Part shown: positions 50,577 through 59,292 of the stretch, piece after piece | How the letters are laid out: every line of letters begins with the position of its first letter | Numbering within the stretch: position 1 is the stretch's first letter | Assembly (NCBI GenBank): GCA_964433135.1 | Contig: CAYSQW010000015.1 | Location: 1 to 64,000 of the forward strand | Length of the DNA: 64,000 nt | DNA from: CAYSQW01 sp964433135 | Lineage (GTDB): Bacteria > Acidobacteriota > Aminicenantia > Aminicenantales > Aminicenantaceae | Reading direction: 5' to 3' | The notes under the pieces: model-generated | The model's database searches: none | Told to the model about the DNA's origin: nothing | What the model saw: the letters and a program-made list of their open reading frames with translations, nothing else | Translations under genes and position numbers: made by a program

Positions 50577-51558
50577 AATCGGACTCCGCTATCTCAGGTA
50601 CTATCCGCAAAAAGTTCGGCCTTATGAGGTCGCCGCCCAGCTCTGGAATGAATGCGATCAGCGGTGTATCTACTGCCGCTGCCCTGAGGTGAGAACCGAT
50701 CTCATGACCACCGAACAATGGATCTCCATCCTCCGGGACCTCCGCCGCCTGGGAACACTGCGCATCAAGTTTCAGGGGGGGGAACCGACGATCAAGCCTG
50801 ATTTTCTCGAAATCTGTGGCGAAGCCCGCCGTCTCGGGATCATCACATCGGTGGTCACCAACGGTCGGCGAACCTCTCAACAACCCGAACTCCTTGATCC
50901 GATTATGGAGGTGGTCGTAAGCCTGGATTCCCTCCGCCGGGATGTCAATGATTTCATGCGGGGGGAAGGAGCTTATGAAAACGCCCGCCGCACCCTCGAT
51001 TTTTCCCTGGAGAAAGGGAAAAAGACCTATGTCAACATGGCCCTTTGCCGAAAAAATCTTGAGGATCTGGAGACCATGCTGGACTTCTGCGAGCAAAAAG
51101 GGGTCCGGATGAATGCTCAGCCGATCAAATTCGGTGTGGAGTATTATGATGAAGGAGCCAGGGAAATGGCTCTCACTCCGGATGAGATCAGGGATTTTCA
51201 CCACCGCATGATCTCCTGGAAAAAGCAGGGACGATCGATCATGTTCTCTATTCCCTCTTTCGAGAAAGCCTTGAAATGGCAAGACCTCACCCTGAACGCG
51301 ATCAAGAGTGAAGGACGATCGGGCTGCATGGCCGGCAAGTTCTACTTTCATATCGATCCCGACGGCGACGTAATCCCCTGTATTCCCCATGTCGCGGACT
51401 TCACCCCCAAAAACATCCTGAGGGATGGGCTGGTGGAAGCGCTCGCGAATGCACGCTTCCATAACTGCGGCGACTGCTGGTCCCCCTATTTAAACGAAAG
51501 GAAGGATCTTTTCAAACTCAAGCCCACCGCCCTCGTCGAATTTTTCCGCCGGGGTTGA
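50554..51558 (+). CDS. Radical SAM enzyme with C-terminal cysteines
   Basis: A 334-residue radical SAM protein. CDQRCIYCRCP (about residues 34-44) is the CxxxCxxC cluster motif, FQGGEPTIKPDFL is the SAM-binding GGEP region, and VSLDS lies at the end of a later strand. The C-terminal part has GCMAGKFYFHIDPDGDVIPC and NCGDCW, an SPASM/twitch-like pattern for an extra Fe-S cluster. Enzymes with this plan modify peptides, cofactors or lipids. AAAGGAAATTT precedes the ATG. The gene overlaps the GT2 gene, so a shared pathway is likely. Confidence 0.88.
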   Translation: MINTRQLKIGLRYLRYYPQKVRPYEVAAQLWNECDQRCIYCRCPEVRTDLMTTEQWISILRDLRRLGTLRIKFQGGEPTIKPDFLEICGEARRLGIITSVVTNGRRTSQQPELLDPIMEVVVSLDSLRRDVNDFMRGEGAYENARRTLDFSLEKGKKTYVNMALCRKNLEDLETMLDFCEQKGVRMNAQPIKFGVEYYDEGAREMALTPDEIRDFHHRMISWKKQGRSIMFSIPSFEKALKWQDLTLNAIKSEGRSGCMAGKFYFHIDPDGDVIPCIPHVADFTPKNILRDGLVEALANARFHNCGDCWSPYLNERKDLFKLKPTALVEFFRRG

Positions 51559-51630
51559 CGGTAAGGTTTCTCCGCGGCGGCAGCAGGATTCGAAGGCATG
51601 GGGGACGACGCTTCAATGATACGTCTCCTC

Positions 51631-52794
51631 CTACCGCCCCAGTTTATTAAGAATCGAGCGGGCGTTTTCGTTTTCCGGATTCAAATCCAATGATTTCCGA
51701 TAGTTCCGGACGGCATTTTCAATGTCCCCGGCTTTGAGAAAGGCTTCTCCCAGGCTGTCATACGCATTGGCGGATCCGGGGTGTTTATTGACGTTGAGTT
51801 TGAATATTTCAAGGGCATCCTCCAGCTTTCCCTTGTTCATCGCCATGTAGCCCATACGATTCAATACATTTTCCGGCACCTCGAGCACCTGCCGGTATTT
51901 TTGTGACAGGCCGGCGTAATAGGCCAAGACCGCATCCAATCCCTCAGCGCTTATCTCCGGAGGCATCCGCCAATCGGAAAAGATGAAATCCAAACCGTAG
52001 GCAAAGGCTTTGACCGGCATGGTTTGATGGTCCGCGTCTTTGAACCGCCTGAATGCCCAGATCAGGTTCTCTCCGGAATCCGCTTCCAGCGCCCGCGTAA
52101 ACTCCAGTGCCGGATCCAGCATGGAGGCGCCTTCATTCCCCATGGTCATGAACAGAAAAGAAGCGTGCGAATCCTTCGGGGCGGCCGCACGCACCGCTTT
52201 TTTTTTCATGAGCTCACCATCCCACCACAGACTAGGACTGGTCGCGATAAAAGCCGAAAAATCCGCGGACGCATCAAAGAGGGTGTTCACGACGAAAAGG
52301 CCGCCGATGGAATGTCCGCACAGGACATGAAAGGGAGTCACACGATAATGCTCCCGGACATATCCCATGAGTTCACGATCGATAAATCCGAGGAAGGCAT
52401 CCGCCCCCCCGCTGTTCGGAATCGGCGTCCCATCCGGGATATCCGCCCGTGTAGGCGTGTAATCCCGCCATCTGTCCACCGCTTCGATCCCGATGACGAT
52501 CAATTCCGGACATTTCCCGATGCTGGAATAGTAGGAAACCATCCCGGAGAATGCGGGAAAAAAGTCTTCACCGTCAAGGGTGATCAACACCGGATAAGCT
52601 TGCGCCGATTCATGATACGAAGCCGGAAGCGCAATCGAAACGACCCGCTCTTCGTTCAATATCTTCGATTTCAAGGAAAACGTTTTCCCGCCCGGATCAA
52701 CCTTCCGGGCTTCCTGTCCCGAAATCCCCTGAAACGGCAGGAAAGACAAAAGAATCAAAGCCATCGTTATCCGTTTGTCTTTCGGCATGTTCAT
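51631..52794 (-). CDS. Exported alpha/beta-hydrolase (esterase) with C-terminal TPR repeats
   Basis: A 387-residue protein with a signal peptide (about residues 8-26, ending GISGQ). The hydrolase resembles Fes/IroE-type or esterase D-like proteins (PF00756): PVLITLDGEDFFPAFSGMV, LCGHSIGGLFVVNTL with the nucleophile Ser, and FKDADHQTMPVKAF with the catalytic His. Residues about 300-387 form TPR repeats (AYDSLGEAFLKAGDIENAV). The frame is open upstream to 53145, but the start near 52794 has AGAAGG and gives the signal peptide. ATG 52788 and 52809 are alternatives. It follows the LytTR regulator gene after a terminator and has its own promoter. Confidence 0.87.
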   Translation of the reverse strand: MNMPKDKRITMALILLSFLPFQGISGQEARKVDPGGKTFSLKSKILNEERVVSIALPASYHESAQAYPVLITLDGEDFFPAFSGMVSYYSSIGKCPELIVIGIEAVDRWRDYTPTRADIPDGTPIPNSGGADAFLGFIDRELMGYVREHYRVTPFHVLCGHSIGGLFVVNTLFDASADFSAFIATSPSLWWDGELMKKKAVRAAAPKDSHASFLFMTMGNEGASMLDPALEFTRALEADSGENLIWAFRRFKDADHQTMPVKAFAYGLDFIFSDWRMPPEISAEGLDAVLAYYAGLSQKYRQVLEVPENVLNRMGYMAMNKGKLEDALEIFKLNVNKHPGSANAYDSLGEAFLKAGDIENAVRNYRKSLDLNPENENARSILNKLGR

Positions 52795-52819
52795 GATCCT
52801 TCTCTTCATATTCCGCAAC

Positions 52820-52828
52820 AGTATAACA
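52820..52828 (-). promoter_or_regulatory. Extended -10 promoter of the esterase-TPR gene
   Basis: TGTTATACT (52828-52820, minus strand) is a TGn-TATACT extended -10 element. Transcription would start near 52813, which supports ATG 52794 as the start. Confidence 0.5.
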
Positions 52829-52884
52829 CAAGACCCGAAAAAGCAGCCGGAACAACTTATGAGAATTTCCCCCTGCCTGGAATG

Positions 52885-52905
52885 GAAAAAACGGACGGCA
52901 CCGTT
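52885..52905 (-). terminator. Terminator of the LytTR/Lol-like operon
   Basis: On the minus strand AACGG (52905-52901) pairs with CCGTT (52894-52890) and runs into six T. It lies 60 bases after the regulator stop codon, so the operon ends there and the esterase-TPR gene is separate. Confidence 0.6.
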
Positions 52906-52964
52906 CGGAAGCATCCCGCCCGCGGTTAGCGGGCTTTCCATCGGGGACGGTCGGGGTTCGGGGG

Positions 52965-53711
52965 CTAGAGGTTGATCTTTTCCCTGAACCTCGAAGCATG
53001 GTTCCGGCTGACCGTGATCTCCTTTCCGTTTTTCATCTTCAGAAGAAGCCTTCCTCCGAACCAGCGGTGTACCGATGCGACCATCTCGAGATTGACGATG
53101 CAGTTCCGGTGAACGCGAACAAAACGCTCGGGGTCGAGCTTGCATTCCAACTCTTTCAACGTGAAGGACACGATATGACGACCGTCTTTTTCAGCCAGGA
53201 AAGTGAATTTATCCTCAGCCAGAAAAAAATGGATCCTCTCAGCCGGAAAGATGCGGATTCGATCTCCGCTCGAAACCGATATCCGTTTAAGGTAGGTTCT
53301 ATCCCGAACCAGCTTCTTGATCAGACCGGGGATGTCCCCGGAAAAGCTCCCGCTGGAATTCATTATGCGGTGCATCTTTTCCACCGCCCGGGAAAGTTCT
53401 TTCTCTCCGATCGGTTTGAGCAGATAATCGACGGCATTCTCTTCAAACGCCCGCAAGGCATAGCGGTCGAAAGCCGTAGTGAAAACTACATAGGGTGACT
53501 TTTCCAGTTTTTCCAGAACATCAAATCCGGTCAAACCGGGCATACGGATGTCAAGAAAGACAAGGTCGGGATTTTCCCTCTGAATAAGTTCCAACGCCTC
53601 CAATCCCGATGACGCCTCCCCGATGATCCGCACATCATCATATCCATGGAGCAAACGGGCCAGCCGCAGCCGCGCCGGCTTTTCATCATCCACGATCACA
53701 GCGCGGATCAT
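52965..53711 (-). CDS. LytTR-family response regulator
   Basis: A 248-residue two-domain regulator. The receiver domain has VIVDDEKPAR (acidic pair at 9-10), VFLDIRMPG with the phospho-accepting Asp54, TTAFDRYALRAFE (Thr/Ser) and DYLLKPI (Lys). The C-terminal LytTR DNA-binding domain (about 148-245) has RVHRNCIVNLEMV and VSRNHASRFREKI. It should be phosphorylated by the kinase encoded just upstream and bind direct repeats near its target promoters. The ATG at 53711 has AGAGG and overlaps the kinase stop by four bases. Confidence 0.92.
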   Translation of the reverse strand: MIRAVIVDDEKPARLRLARLLHGYDDVRIIGEASSGLEALELIQRENPDLVFLDIRMPGLTGFDVLEKLEKSPYVVFTTAFDRYALRAFEENAVDYLLKPIGEKELSRAVEKMHRIMNSSGSFSGDIPGLIKKLVRDRTYLKRISVSSGDRIRIFPAERIHFFLAEDKFTFLAEKDGRHIVSFTLKELECKLDPERFVRVHRNCIVNLEMVASVHRWFGGRLLLKMKNGKEITVSRNHASRFREKINL

Positions 53712-54751
53712 CGTTTTTCCTCTCCCGAAAACCAAAGCAGAATCTCCGTGCCGGAACCGATGCGGGAATGGATCTTCATTCCCGCGTTTCTTCCGTATTT
53801 CAGGCGCAGGCGCTCCTGGATCCCGTACAACCCGTGCCCGATGGATACCCGGGCCGGATCGAATCCGGGGCCGGTATCGCTTACTGAAATCTCAAAACGA
53901 ACGTGATCTTCCCGGCAGAGGACGGAGACCTCGAGCGGACGGGAAGAGCGGCTTCGCGAATGCCTCACCGCATTTTCGACAAGCGGCTGCACCAGAAGCG
54001 CGGGGATCCGGCGGGATCGGACGGCTTCGGGAACATCCAGGCGGTACGTTAAGCGGTCATCATAGCGAAGCTTCTCCAGGTCCAGAAAGTCGGCAATCAG
54101 ATCCATCTCCTCTCCGACGGAAACCATGTCCCGATCCGCTCCCGCCAGGACACGACGGTAAAGGTTCGCCAGCCGGACCAGGGATTGCTCCGCCTTCTCC
54201 GGATTCTCCGGGATCAGGCTGGCGGTCGTATTCAGGGCATTGAATAGAAAATGAGGATTGAGCTTGGCCCTCAGCTCATTGAGACGGGCTTCGGTATTGA
54301 GCCTTTTCAGGCGCTCGTTTTCCAGCTCCACCTCCTTGATCCGGGCGATTTTCATTTCCTGACTGCCTCGGAAAAACATATACGCGGTCATCACGCCGCT
54401 GCTGGCCAGGCCGAACAGAAGGCTGAATATGATTTCAGGAGGCCTGAGAGCAATACCCCCGTCCATTATCAGATGTCCGGATGTGATCCCCAAAAACACG
54501 CACGCCGTCACTTCGATGGAAAACACAGTATAAAAAAGAACCCGTGGAAATCCTGAAATAACGCCCATGCTGGCGCAGAGGACAAGCGCACAAAAGAAAG
54601 CGCAAATGAGAGTAAAGACAACGGATCGTAAAAAACCGTTCAGGTTTCCGCCTGAAATCACGCTGTCCAACGTGCCGATGAATAACGCCAGCCCGGTGAC
54701 AAAGATCCCGATCCTTTTCAGATCCGCGCCGCAGCATGTGCCGATCCTCAT
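53708..54751 (-). CDS. LytS/YehU-type sensor histidine kinase
   Basis: A 347-residue kinase with four predicted membrane helices (residues about 12-115) and no obvious extracellular sensor. A short coiled coil (about 130-155) is followed by the His_kinase domain with LNPHFLFNALNTTASLI (phospho-accepting His about 165). The ATPase has VQPLVENAVRHS (N box) and SVSDTGPGFD (G box), and GLYGIQERL follows. It pairs with the LytTR regulator. Both ends overlap neighbours by four bases, so it is translationally coupled to the beta-barrel gene before it and the regulator after it. The signal may be membrane or lipoprotein-transport stress, given the gene order. Confidence 0.92.
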   Translation of the reverse strand: MRIGTCCGADLKRIGIFVTGLALFIGTLDSVISGGNLNGFLRSVVFTLICAFFCALVLCASMGVISGFPRVLFYTVFSIEVTACVFLGITSGHLIMDGGIALRPPEIIFSLLFGLASSGVMTAYMFFRGSQEMKIARIKEVELENERLKRLNTEARLNELRAKLNPHFLFNALNTTASLIPENPEKAEQSLVRLANLYRRVLAGADRDMVSVGEEMDLIADFLDLEKLRYDDRLTYRLDVPEAVRSRRIPALLVQPLVENAVRHSRSRSSRPLEVSVLCREDHVRFEISVSDTGPGFDPARVSIGHGLYGIQERLRLKYGRNAGMKIHSRIGSGTEILLWFSGEEKR

Positions 54752-55947
54752 AAACTCACCCGCAATCCGAATTCCCAGCGACAGGACTGAAAGAACTCGC
54801 CGAATTCGGATCCTGCCTTCCCCAGAAAAATATAGCTTCTCAAATAAAAAGTAAAGGACTTTCCCGTCCTCCAGTTCATCGCCGGGATCAGGACGAGACT
54901 GCGATCGGAAGGATTGAGAAGACAGGTGGTTTGAGCCGTCAACCGGCGGAAAGACGGGGAAGAACCGTGAATCATCAGATAATGCCGCATGGCCCCCTGA
55001 GGGGAAAAAACGCTGAGGTTCCGCAGCAGCCCTGCGGCCGCCGATTCGGCGTATGGGCCATCGAGAAGACCGGTGTAAGAGACGGAAGCATCGAGGGCTC
55101 GATGCCAGGCGTCTCGGGAAAGCCCCCGGCTTCGATAAATATATTCACTCACACAGAGAATATCGCCCGGCATCGTGATCTGGAATCCGATCAGGATCTC
55201 ATGTGATAACGCGGGGGCGGCAGCCGCCGTGGATTTTTGAAATCGGATTTCTCCGTGTATCTCAAGCCTCTCACCGATCACCCCGGCAAAGGATCCGGCC
55301 CAGACCGGCGTCTCCCCATTTTGAAATAACGTCAGGATCGAGAGATCGACCGGCCCGATATTCTTATAAAAGCGGAGCGCCAACCTTCCATTCCGCAGAT
55401 GCAGCCCATTTCGAATCCGGATATTCGCAAGCGCGCAGGCAGCCAGGGAAAAGGATAAGCCGTAGTATTCGAGCATGACCATATCATTGCCGACCGCCCG
55501 TTTTTCGGTGTTGTTCGGATCGGCGAGATCCTTATCGGGAGCAACGATATCCGCCGGATTGAATGCATAACCCGTTCCCCATCGCTGAATGGCTCGACCG
55601 AAGATCAACACCGAACTTTCCGTCAGCTCCTTCTGGAAAAATAACTGGTTGACCAGAAAATCCGACTCCCCGCCGCGGCCGCCCGCGAATTCGGCCGAAC
55701 CCGTGATATCGGCCCGCCACTTCAGGGAAAGTCCTTCAAAATCGAAGCTCAGGAACTGCCGCAGGTCGAGAACCGGCTTTTCGGTCCATCCCTGAAAATC
55801 CGTGCAGAAATTTTCAGGATTGAAAAGCGTCGGGCGGTAGGCGTCCCCGGAAATCCGTACAAATCCGAGCATCCTCACATCCGCGGCCGCGAGACATTGA
55901 GATATCGACAGCAGAAAGAGCACCGCCCAACGCAAAATCACCCTCAT
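54748..55947 (-). CDS. Predicted outer-membrane beta-barrel protein
   Basis: A 399-residue protein with a signal peptide (residues 1-21, ending CLAAA). The mature chain has alternating hydrophobic and polar residues, repeated aromatic girdle positions and a C-terminal strand ending WEFGLRVSL, all expected of an outer-membrane barrel. FGRAIQRWGTGYAFNPADIV is a notable conserved-looking turn. I do not recognise a characterised family. It sits between the LolA-like protein and the kinase, overlapping both by four bases. It may be the outer-membrane receiver or a channel for what the ABC system moves. Confidence 0.8.
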   Translation of the reverse strand: MRVILRWAVLFLLSISQCLAAADVRMLGFVRISGDAYRPTLFNPENFCTDFQGWTEKPVLDLRQFLSFDFEGLSLKWRADITGSAEFAGGRGGESDFLVNQLFFQKELTESSVLIFGRAIQRWGTGYAFNPADIVAPDKDLADPNNTEKRAVGNDMVMLEYYGLSFSLAACALANIRIRNGLHLRNGRLALRFYKNIGPVDLSILTLFQNGETPVWAGSFAGVIGERLEIHGEIRFQKSTAAAAPALSHEILIGFQITMPGDILCVSEYIYRSRGLSRDAWHRALDASVSYTGLLDGPYAESAAAGLLRNLSVFSPQGAMRHYLMIHGSSPSFRRLTAQTTCLLNPSDRSLVLIPAMNWRTGKSFTFYLRSYIFLGKAGSEFGEFFQSCRWEFGLRVSL

Positions 55948-56681
55948 TTCAGATCTCTGACATGAACGAGATAATTTTTGTTGAAGTAGCGATCCGGGAT
56001 GCTTTTTTGCTCGATCCGCTCATATTCGAGAACCGTCCATCTCGACCTGCGGACCTCATCCCGGATGGTCATGCGGGTCAGTATAAGCTTTCCGGCAATG
56101 GGGGAATATTCATCATAGGTGGCGGTTTTGAAATGCTTTCCCGAAAGCAGAAAAAACTCCGCCCGCAGCGGTCGATAATCCCGCCTATGGACCGTCAGGA
56201 TGATTCGGGCATAGGTGGAAGACTCGGTGCGGGCCTTGAGAAGAACGCGGGCGCAGGGAACGCCGTCATGATCGGTTTCTTCGATAAGCTCGGCATCATA
56301 GTCCTCGCCGAATCCCACCCGGGCGATGTCGCCGTTGGAAGCCTCTCCCATAAGTCTCTGAATGGGCGTGATGCGGATCGGACGATGAGTATTCGGAAGG
56401 TGAACCCACATGTTTTCCTTCACGTAGAGGATCTTCATTCCCCTGGTTTTATATTCCCTCGCGATCACCAGGCTCCGGTCATCCCCGCTGATATAGGAAT
56501 CGAAAAGAGCTTCCTCCTTAACTTTATCCCGCTCATAAGACGTGATCCTCACCTGAATGAGGAAATCCGAGTAGGGAATCCGAAAGGCATCGATCCTCTC
56601 CAATATCCCTTGGGTTTCATCCCCCCGAAGGGATACGACGACGATCACCAGCGCCAGCAGCAATCCGATCGTTTTCTTCAT
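55944..56681 (-). CDS. LolA-like outer-membrane lipoprotein-sorting protein
   Basis: A 245-residue exported protein with a signal peptide (about residues 1-21). The rest fits the 'outer membrane lipoprotein-sorting protein' group related to LolA/LolB: DFLIQVRITSYERDKVKEEA, then REYKTRGMKILYVKENMWVHLP, then RRDYRPLRAEFF and LILTRMTIRDEVRRSRWTVL. The fold is an unclosed beta barrel with a hydrophobic cavity that carries lipids through the periplasm. The ATG at 56681 has GGAGAGGAT. It follows the permease by 23 bases and overlaps the beta-barrel gene by four bases. Confidence 0.85.
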   Translation of the reverse strand: MKKTIGLLLALVIVVVSLRGDETQGILERIDAFRIPYSDFLIQVRITSYERDKVKEEALFDSYISGDDRSLVIAREYKTRGMKILYVKENMWVHLPNTHRPIRITPIQRLMGEASNGDIARVGFGEDYDAELIEETDHDGVPCARVLLKARTESSTYARIILTVHRRDYRPLRAEFFLLSGKHFKTATYDEYSPIAGKLILTRMTIRDEVRRSRWTVLEYERIEQKSIPDRYFNKNYLVHVRDLK

Positions 56682-56704
56682 CGTTATCCTCTCCTTTCCG
56701 AACA

Positions 56705-57937
56705 TTATATGTGCCCCAGAGCGTCCACTATCTTAAGCCGTGTCGCCCGCAGGGCGGGAAGCAGGGACGACAGGGAAACCACCAGCAGGGTCGCGATATA
56801 GACCGCGAGATAGAGCACCGTTTCATGCCTGAATAAAAGAGGATATCCATCGGACAGTCCGGGCGGCGGAGGAAGCTCCAAGTCCAGCGAGTTGATCCCC
56901 ACGGCAACGAGCCAGGAAAAAACCATGCTCAGAAAACCGCCGATGAGTCCGATGAACATCCCTTCGAAGAAAAAAGTCCTCAATGTCTGCGCCCGACTGG
57001 TGCCCAGGGACATCAGGGTCCCGATCTCCCTGGTCCTTTCGACGACGGACATCACGACCGTATTGGATGTGCTGAAAAAGACCACGATCATGAGAACAGC
57101 CGTCATAAATCCCGTCATCTGATCATAGAACTGCTTGACGCTCCGATAGTATTCGGCCCGTTCATGCCATTTTTTAAAATCCAGACGCCGGTCGTTTTCC
57201 CCGGCCCAGGACAGAAGCCGGGAATGGACGCGGTCGGTGTTTTCAGTCCGGTTCAGCGCGAGCAGCAGGTTCTTGACCTTGCGGGTTTGAAGCAGCATTT
57301 GGGCCGTTTCCAGCGGCACGACGGCGGCCCGGGCATCATACTCCGAGGAATAGCCGCTGAAGGTGCCGACCACCTTCAGATCCAAAGCATTCAGCGCTCC
57401 CTTGGAGGTCGTGGACATCAGCGTAACATAGTCTCCCTCTGCAACGGAGAGGGAACGCGCCAATCCTTTTCCGAGGGCAATGCTTTCCCGGTCTTCGGGA
57501 TCTTCGTTAAAAGCATCATAGACCGTGGCGGCGTTTCGATACATGCCCCGTAATTCTTTTTCCACGGCCGGTTCCACGCCGCGGCAGAGACAAGCCACGG
57601 ACTTATCCCCATTGGACAATAATCCCATGAAATCAATCCGGGCCAGGATCAAGTCGACATCGGGCCAGTCTGAAAGCTCGCTCCGGATCGCAGCGGCATC
57701 CTCAAGCCCGAATTCCAGCACCGTATTTTCATCCCTCGTGAAATACCTGCCGTCAAAGATCTGAAGGTGCCCCGTTTCGGTATGAATGGTCGACTCGCGA
57801 AGCCCCCAGTCGATGTAGCGGGAATGAAGCAGCGTCAGCAGCAGACATCCCATGCCGAACGTGATGACGGCGAGAGAGATCGCGGTCCTTCTTTTTTGCC
57901 GAAACAGATTTCTGAATCCCAGTCTGAGATGTGTCAT
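56705..57937 (-). CDS. ABC transporter permease, LolC/FtsX type
   Basis: A 410-residue permease with the MacB/LolC plan. The first membrane helix is at about 18-40, then a large periplasmic domain (about 45-265), then three C-terminal helices with the FtsX signature (MSVVERTREIGTLMSLGTSR, about 293-312). Such permeases with a matching ATPase work by mechanotransmission: they do not pump through the membrane but lift lipoproteins or act on periplasmic partners. The start overlaps the ATPase stop by four bases. Together with the LolA-like and barrel proteins it resembles a specialised lipoprotein or lipid export route. Confidence 0.92.
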   Translation of the reverse strand: MTHLRLGFRNLFRQKRRTAISLAVITFGMGCLLLTLLHSRYIDWGLRESTIHTETGHLQIFDGRYFTRDENTVLEFGLEDAAAIRSELSDWPDVDLILARIDFMGLLSNGDKSVACLCRGVEPAVEKELRGMYRNAATVYDAFNEDPEDRESIALGKGLARSLSVAEGDYVTLMSTTSKGALNALDLKVVGTFSGYSSEYDARAAVVPLETAQMLLQTRKVKNLLLALNRTENTDRVHSRLLSWAGENDRRLDFKKWHERAEYYRSVKQFYDQMTGFMTAVLMIVVFFSTSNTVVMSVVERTREIGTLMSLGTSRAQTLRTFFFEGMFIGLIGGFLSMVFSWLVAVGINSLDLELPPPPGLSDGYPLLFRHETVLYLAVYIATLLVVSLSSLLPALRATRLKIVDALGHI

Positions 57938-58656
57938 GAAGTCCTCCTTTGATCCACTTCTTTCATAACCCGGCCGTCCGACATGTGAACCACCCGATCC
58001 GCCATATCGATGATCCGGGGATCATGAGAGGAGAACACGAATGTGATCCCTTCCCGGTCGTGCAGCCGGCGCATCAGATCCAGGATTCCGGCTCCGATGC
58101 GGGAGTCGAGGTTCGCCGTCGGTTCATCGGCCAGAACGATCTCCGGCTTCTTGACCACGGCCCGGGCCACGGCGGTCCGCTGCCTTTCGCCTCCGGAGAG
58201 CTCGCGGGGCCGGTGCCGGCTTCGCTCCGCCAGACCCACCCGATCCAGGATGGCCTTTACCCGTTCGGCCCGTTGCTTAGGGGGCACACGGTTCAAGATC
58301 AGCGGATACTCGACGTTTTCGTAAACGCTCCAGACCGGAACCAGATTGAAGGTCTGAAAGATAAAGCCGATCCGTTCACGACGAAGACGGACCAGTTTTT
58401 CCAGGTTCTGCGATGTCGTGTCGATCTCACTCAAGTGAACCATGCCCGCCGTGGGCTTATCGATCAATCCCATCATATTGAGCAGAGTGGTCTTTCCGCT
58501 TCCGGAAGGACCGGCTATAACCAGAAAATCCGCCTTCCGCACCTCCAGATCGACATGCCGAACGGCCGGCACTTCCATTTTGCCTAACCGGTAATTCCTA
58601 CTGACTCCCTGTAAACGGACGGCGGCCATTTCCTGTGGCGTCGCTATTTCGTTCAT
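57934..58656 (-). CDS. ABC transporter ATP-binding protein, LolD/MacB type
   Basis: A 240-residue ATPase. Walker A is GPSGSGKTTLL (about residues 42-52), the signature is LSGGERQRTAVARA (about 145-158), Walker B is IVLADEPTANLD (about 166-177) and the switch His lies in VFSSHDPRI. The Q loop (FIFQTFNLVPVWSVYENV) is typical of the LolD/MacB group. It powers the permease encoded next. ATG 58656 is preferred because AGGAG is six bases upstream; ATG 58662 abuts that site. It is the first gene of the operon; the region before it to the N gap holds no recognised gene. Confidence 0.95.
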   Translation of the reverse strand: MNEIATPQEMAAVRLQGVSRNYRLGKMEVPAVRHVDLEVRKADFLVIAGPSGSGKTTLLNMMGLIDKPTAGMVHLSEIDTTSQNLEKLVRLRRERIGFIFQTFNLVPVWSVYENVEYPLILNRVPPKQRAERVKAILDRVGLAERSRHRPRELSGGERQRTAVARAVVKKPEIVLADEPTANLDSRIGAGILDLMRRLHDREGITFVFSSHDPRIIDMADRVVHMSDGRVMKEVDQRRTS

Positions 58657-58891
58657 GATCATCTCCTTTTCTTCAAGTCATTCCCCATCCGTTTTCAGGA
58701 TACCGCCCTGCCCCTTCATGGACCCAGTGAAGTCCGACCAACGTACATTTAAGGGGGATGAACGGGATGATCCGGCGGATGGAGGGACAGAGACGATTGA
58801 GGAAAATTTCAGAGCATCCCCGAAAAAAGGATGAACGCCCCCGATGAAAATGAAGCCGCAGGGATTTTCGGGCCGTGACGACACCGCCGAC
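58657..58891 (-). other. Upstream region of the ABC operon, no gene recognised
   Basis: No protein gene can be supported. Open frames here are short and lack good ribosome sites. The operon promoter should be within this part or in the gap. The last ten bases (CACCGCCGAC) recur directly after the gap. Confidence 0.5.
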
Positions 58892-58991
58892 NNNNNNNNN
58901 NNNNNNNNNNNNNNNNNNNNNNNNNNNNNNNNNNNNNNNNNNNNNNNNNNNNNNNNNNNNNNNNNNNNNNNNNNNNNNNNNNNNNNNNNNN
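58892..58991. other. Assembly gap of 100 N
   Basis: Exactly 100 N, the size often used for a gap of unknown length. Identical 10-base sequences (CACCGCCGAC at 58882-58891 and 58992-59001) stand at both edges, so the gap probably results from a repeat. Confidence 0.95.
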
Positions 58992-59292
58992 CACCGCCGA
59001 CCCGCCCGCCCCAGTATTAAGGTGTTTTCAGCCTAAATCGCTCATTGCACCTTTCCGATATTGCGACTCTCACCACCAAAACCAGGATAAGGAGGTGTGA
59101 GAATTGTCGTGCCATATGCGATTTAGCCTGAATATTGCGGTTTGATTGGAAAGCCGCCGAAGGAGGCCGTCGAGTATGTCTGAGCTTCGAAGGAGCGAGT
59201 TACGCAGACGCCAAGAAAACCGTAATTTTATGGCGTTAAAAATCTCATCTAAGCGACGATCTCACACCGCCGTGCCCCGCCCTCATATTAAG
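58992..59292 (+). repeat. Repeat-bounded non-coding element with a large nested inverted repeat
   Basis: The 5' edge (from 58992: CACCGCCG, CCGCCC, TATTAAGG) recurs near 59265-59292 (CACCGCCG, CCCCGCCC, ATATTAAGG), giving direct repeats about 270 bases apart. Inside, 59027-59050 and 59109-59132 form an imperfect inverted repeat (TTCAG, CTAAATCGC and GCAC all have exact partners), with inner arms TCTCAC (59068-59073) and GTGAGA (59097-59102). It looks like a structured mobile or intergenic repeat rather than a gene. Confidence 0.55.

Noticed and set aside
58678..58884. Short minus-strand frame before the ABC operon gap
   Set aside because: It has a low-complexity Ser/Pro composition and no ribosome site, and runs up to the assembly gap.
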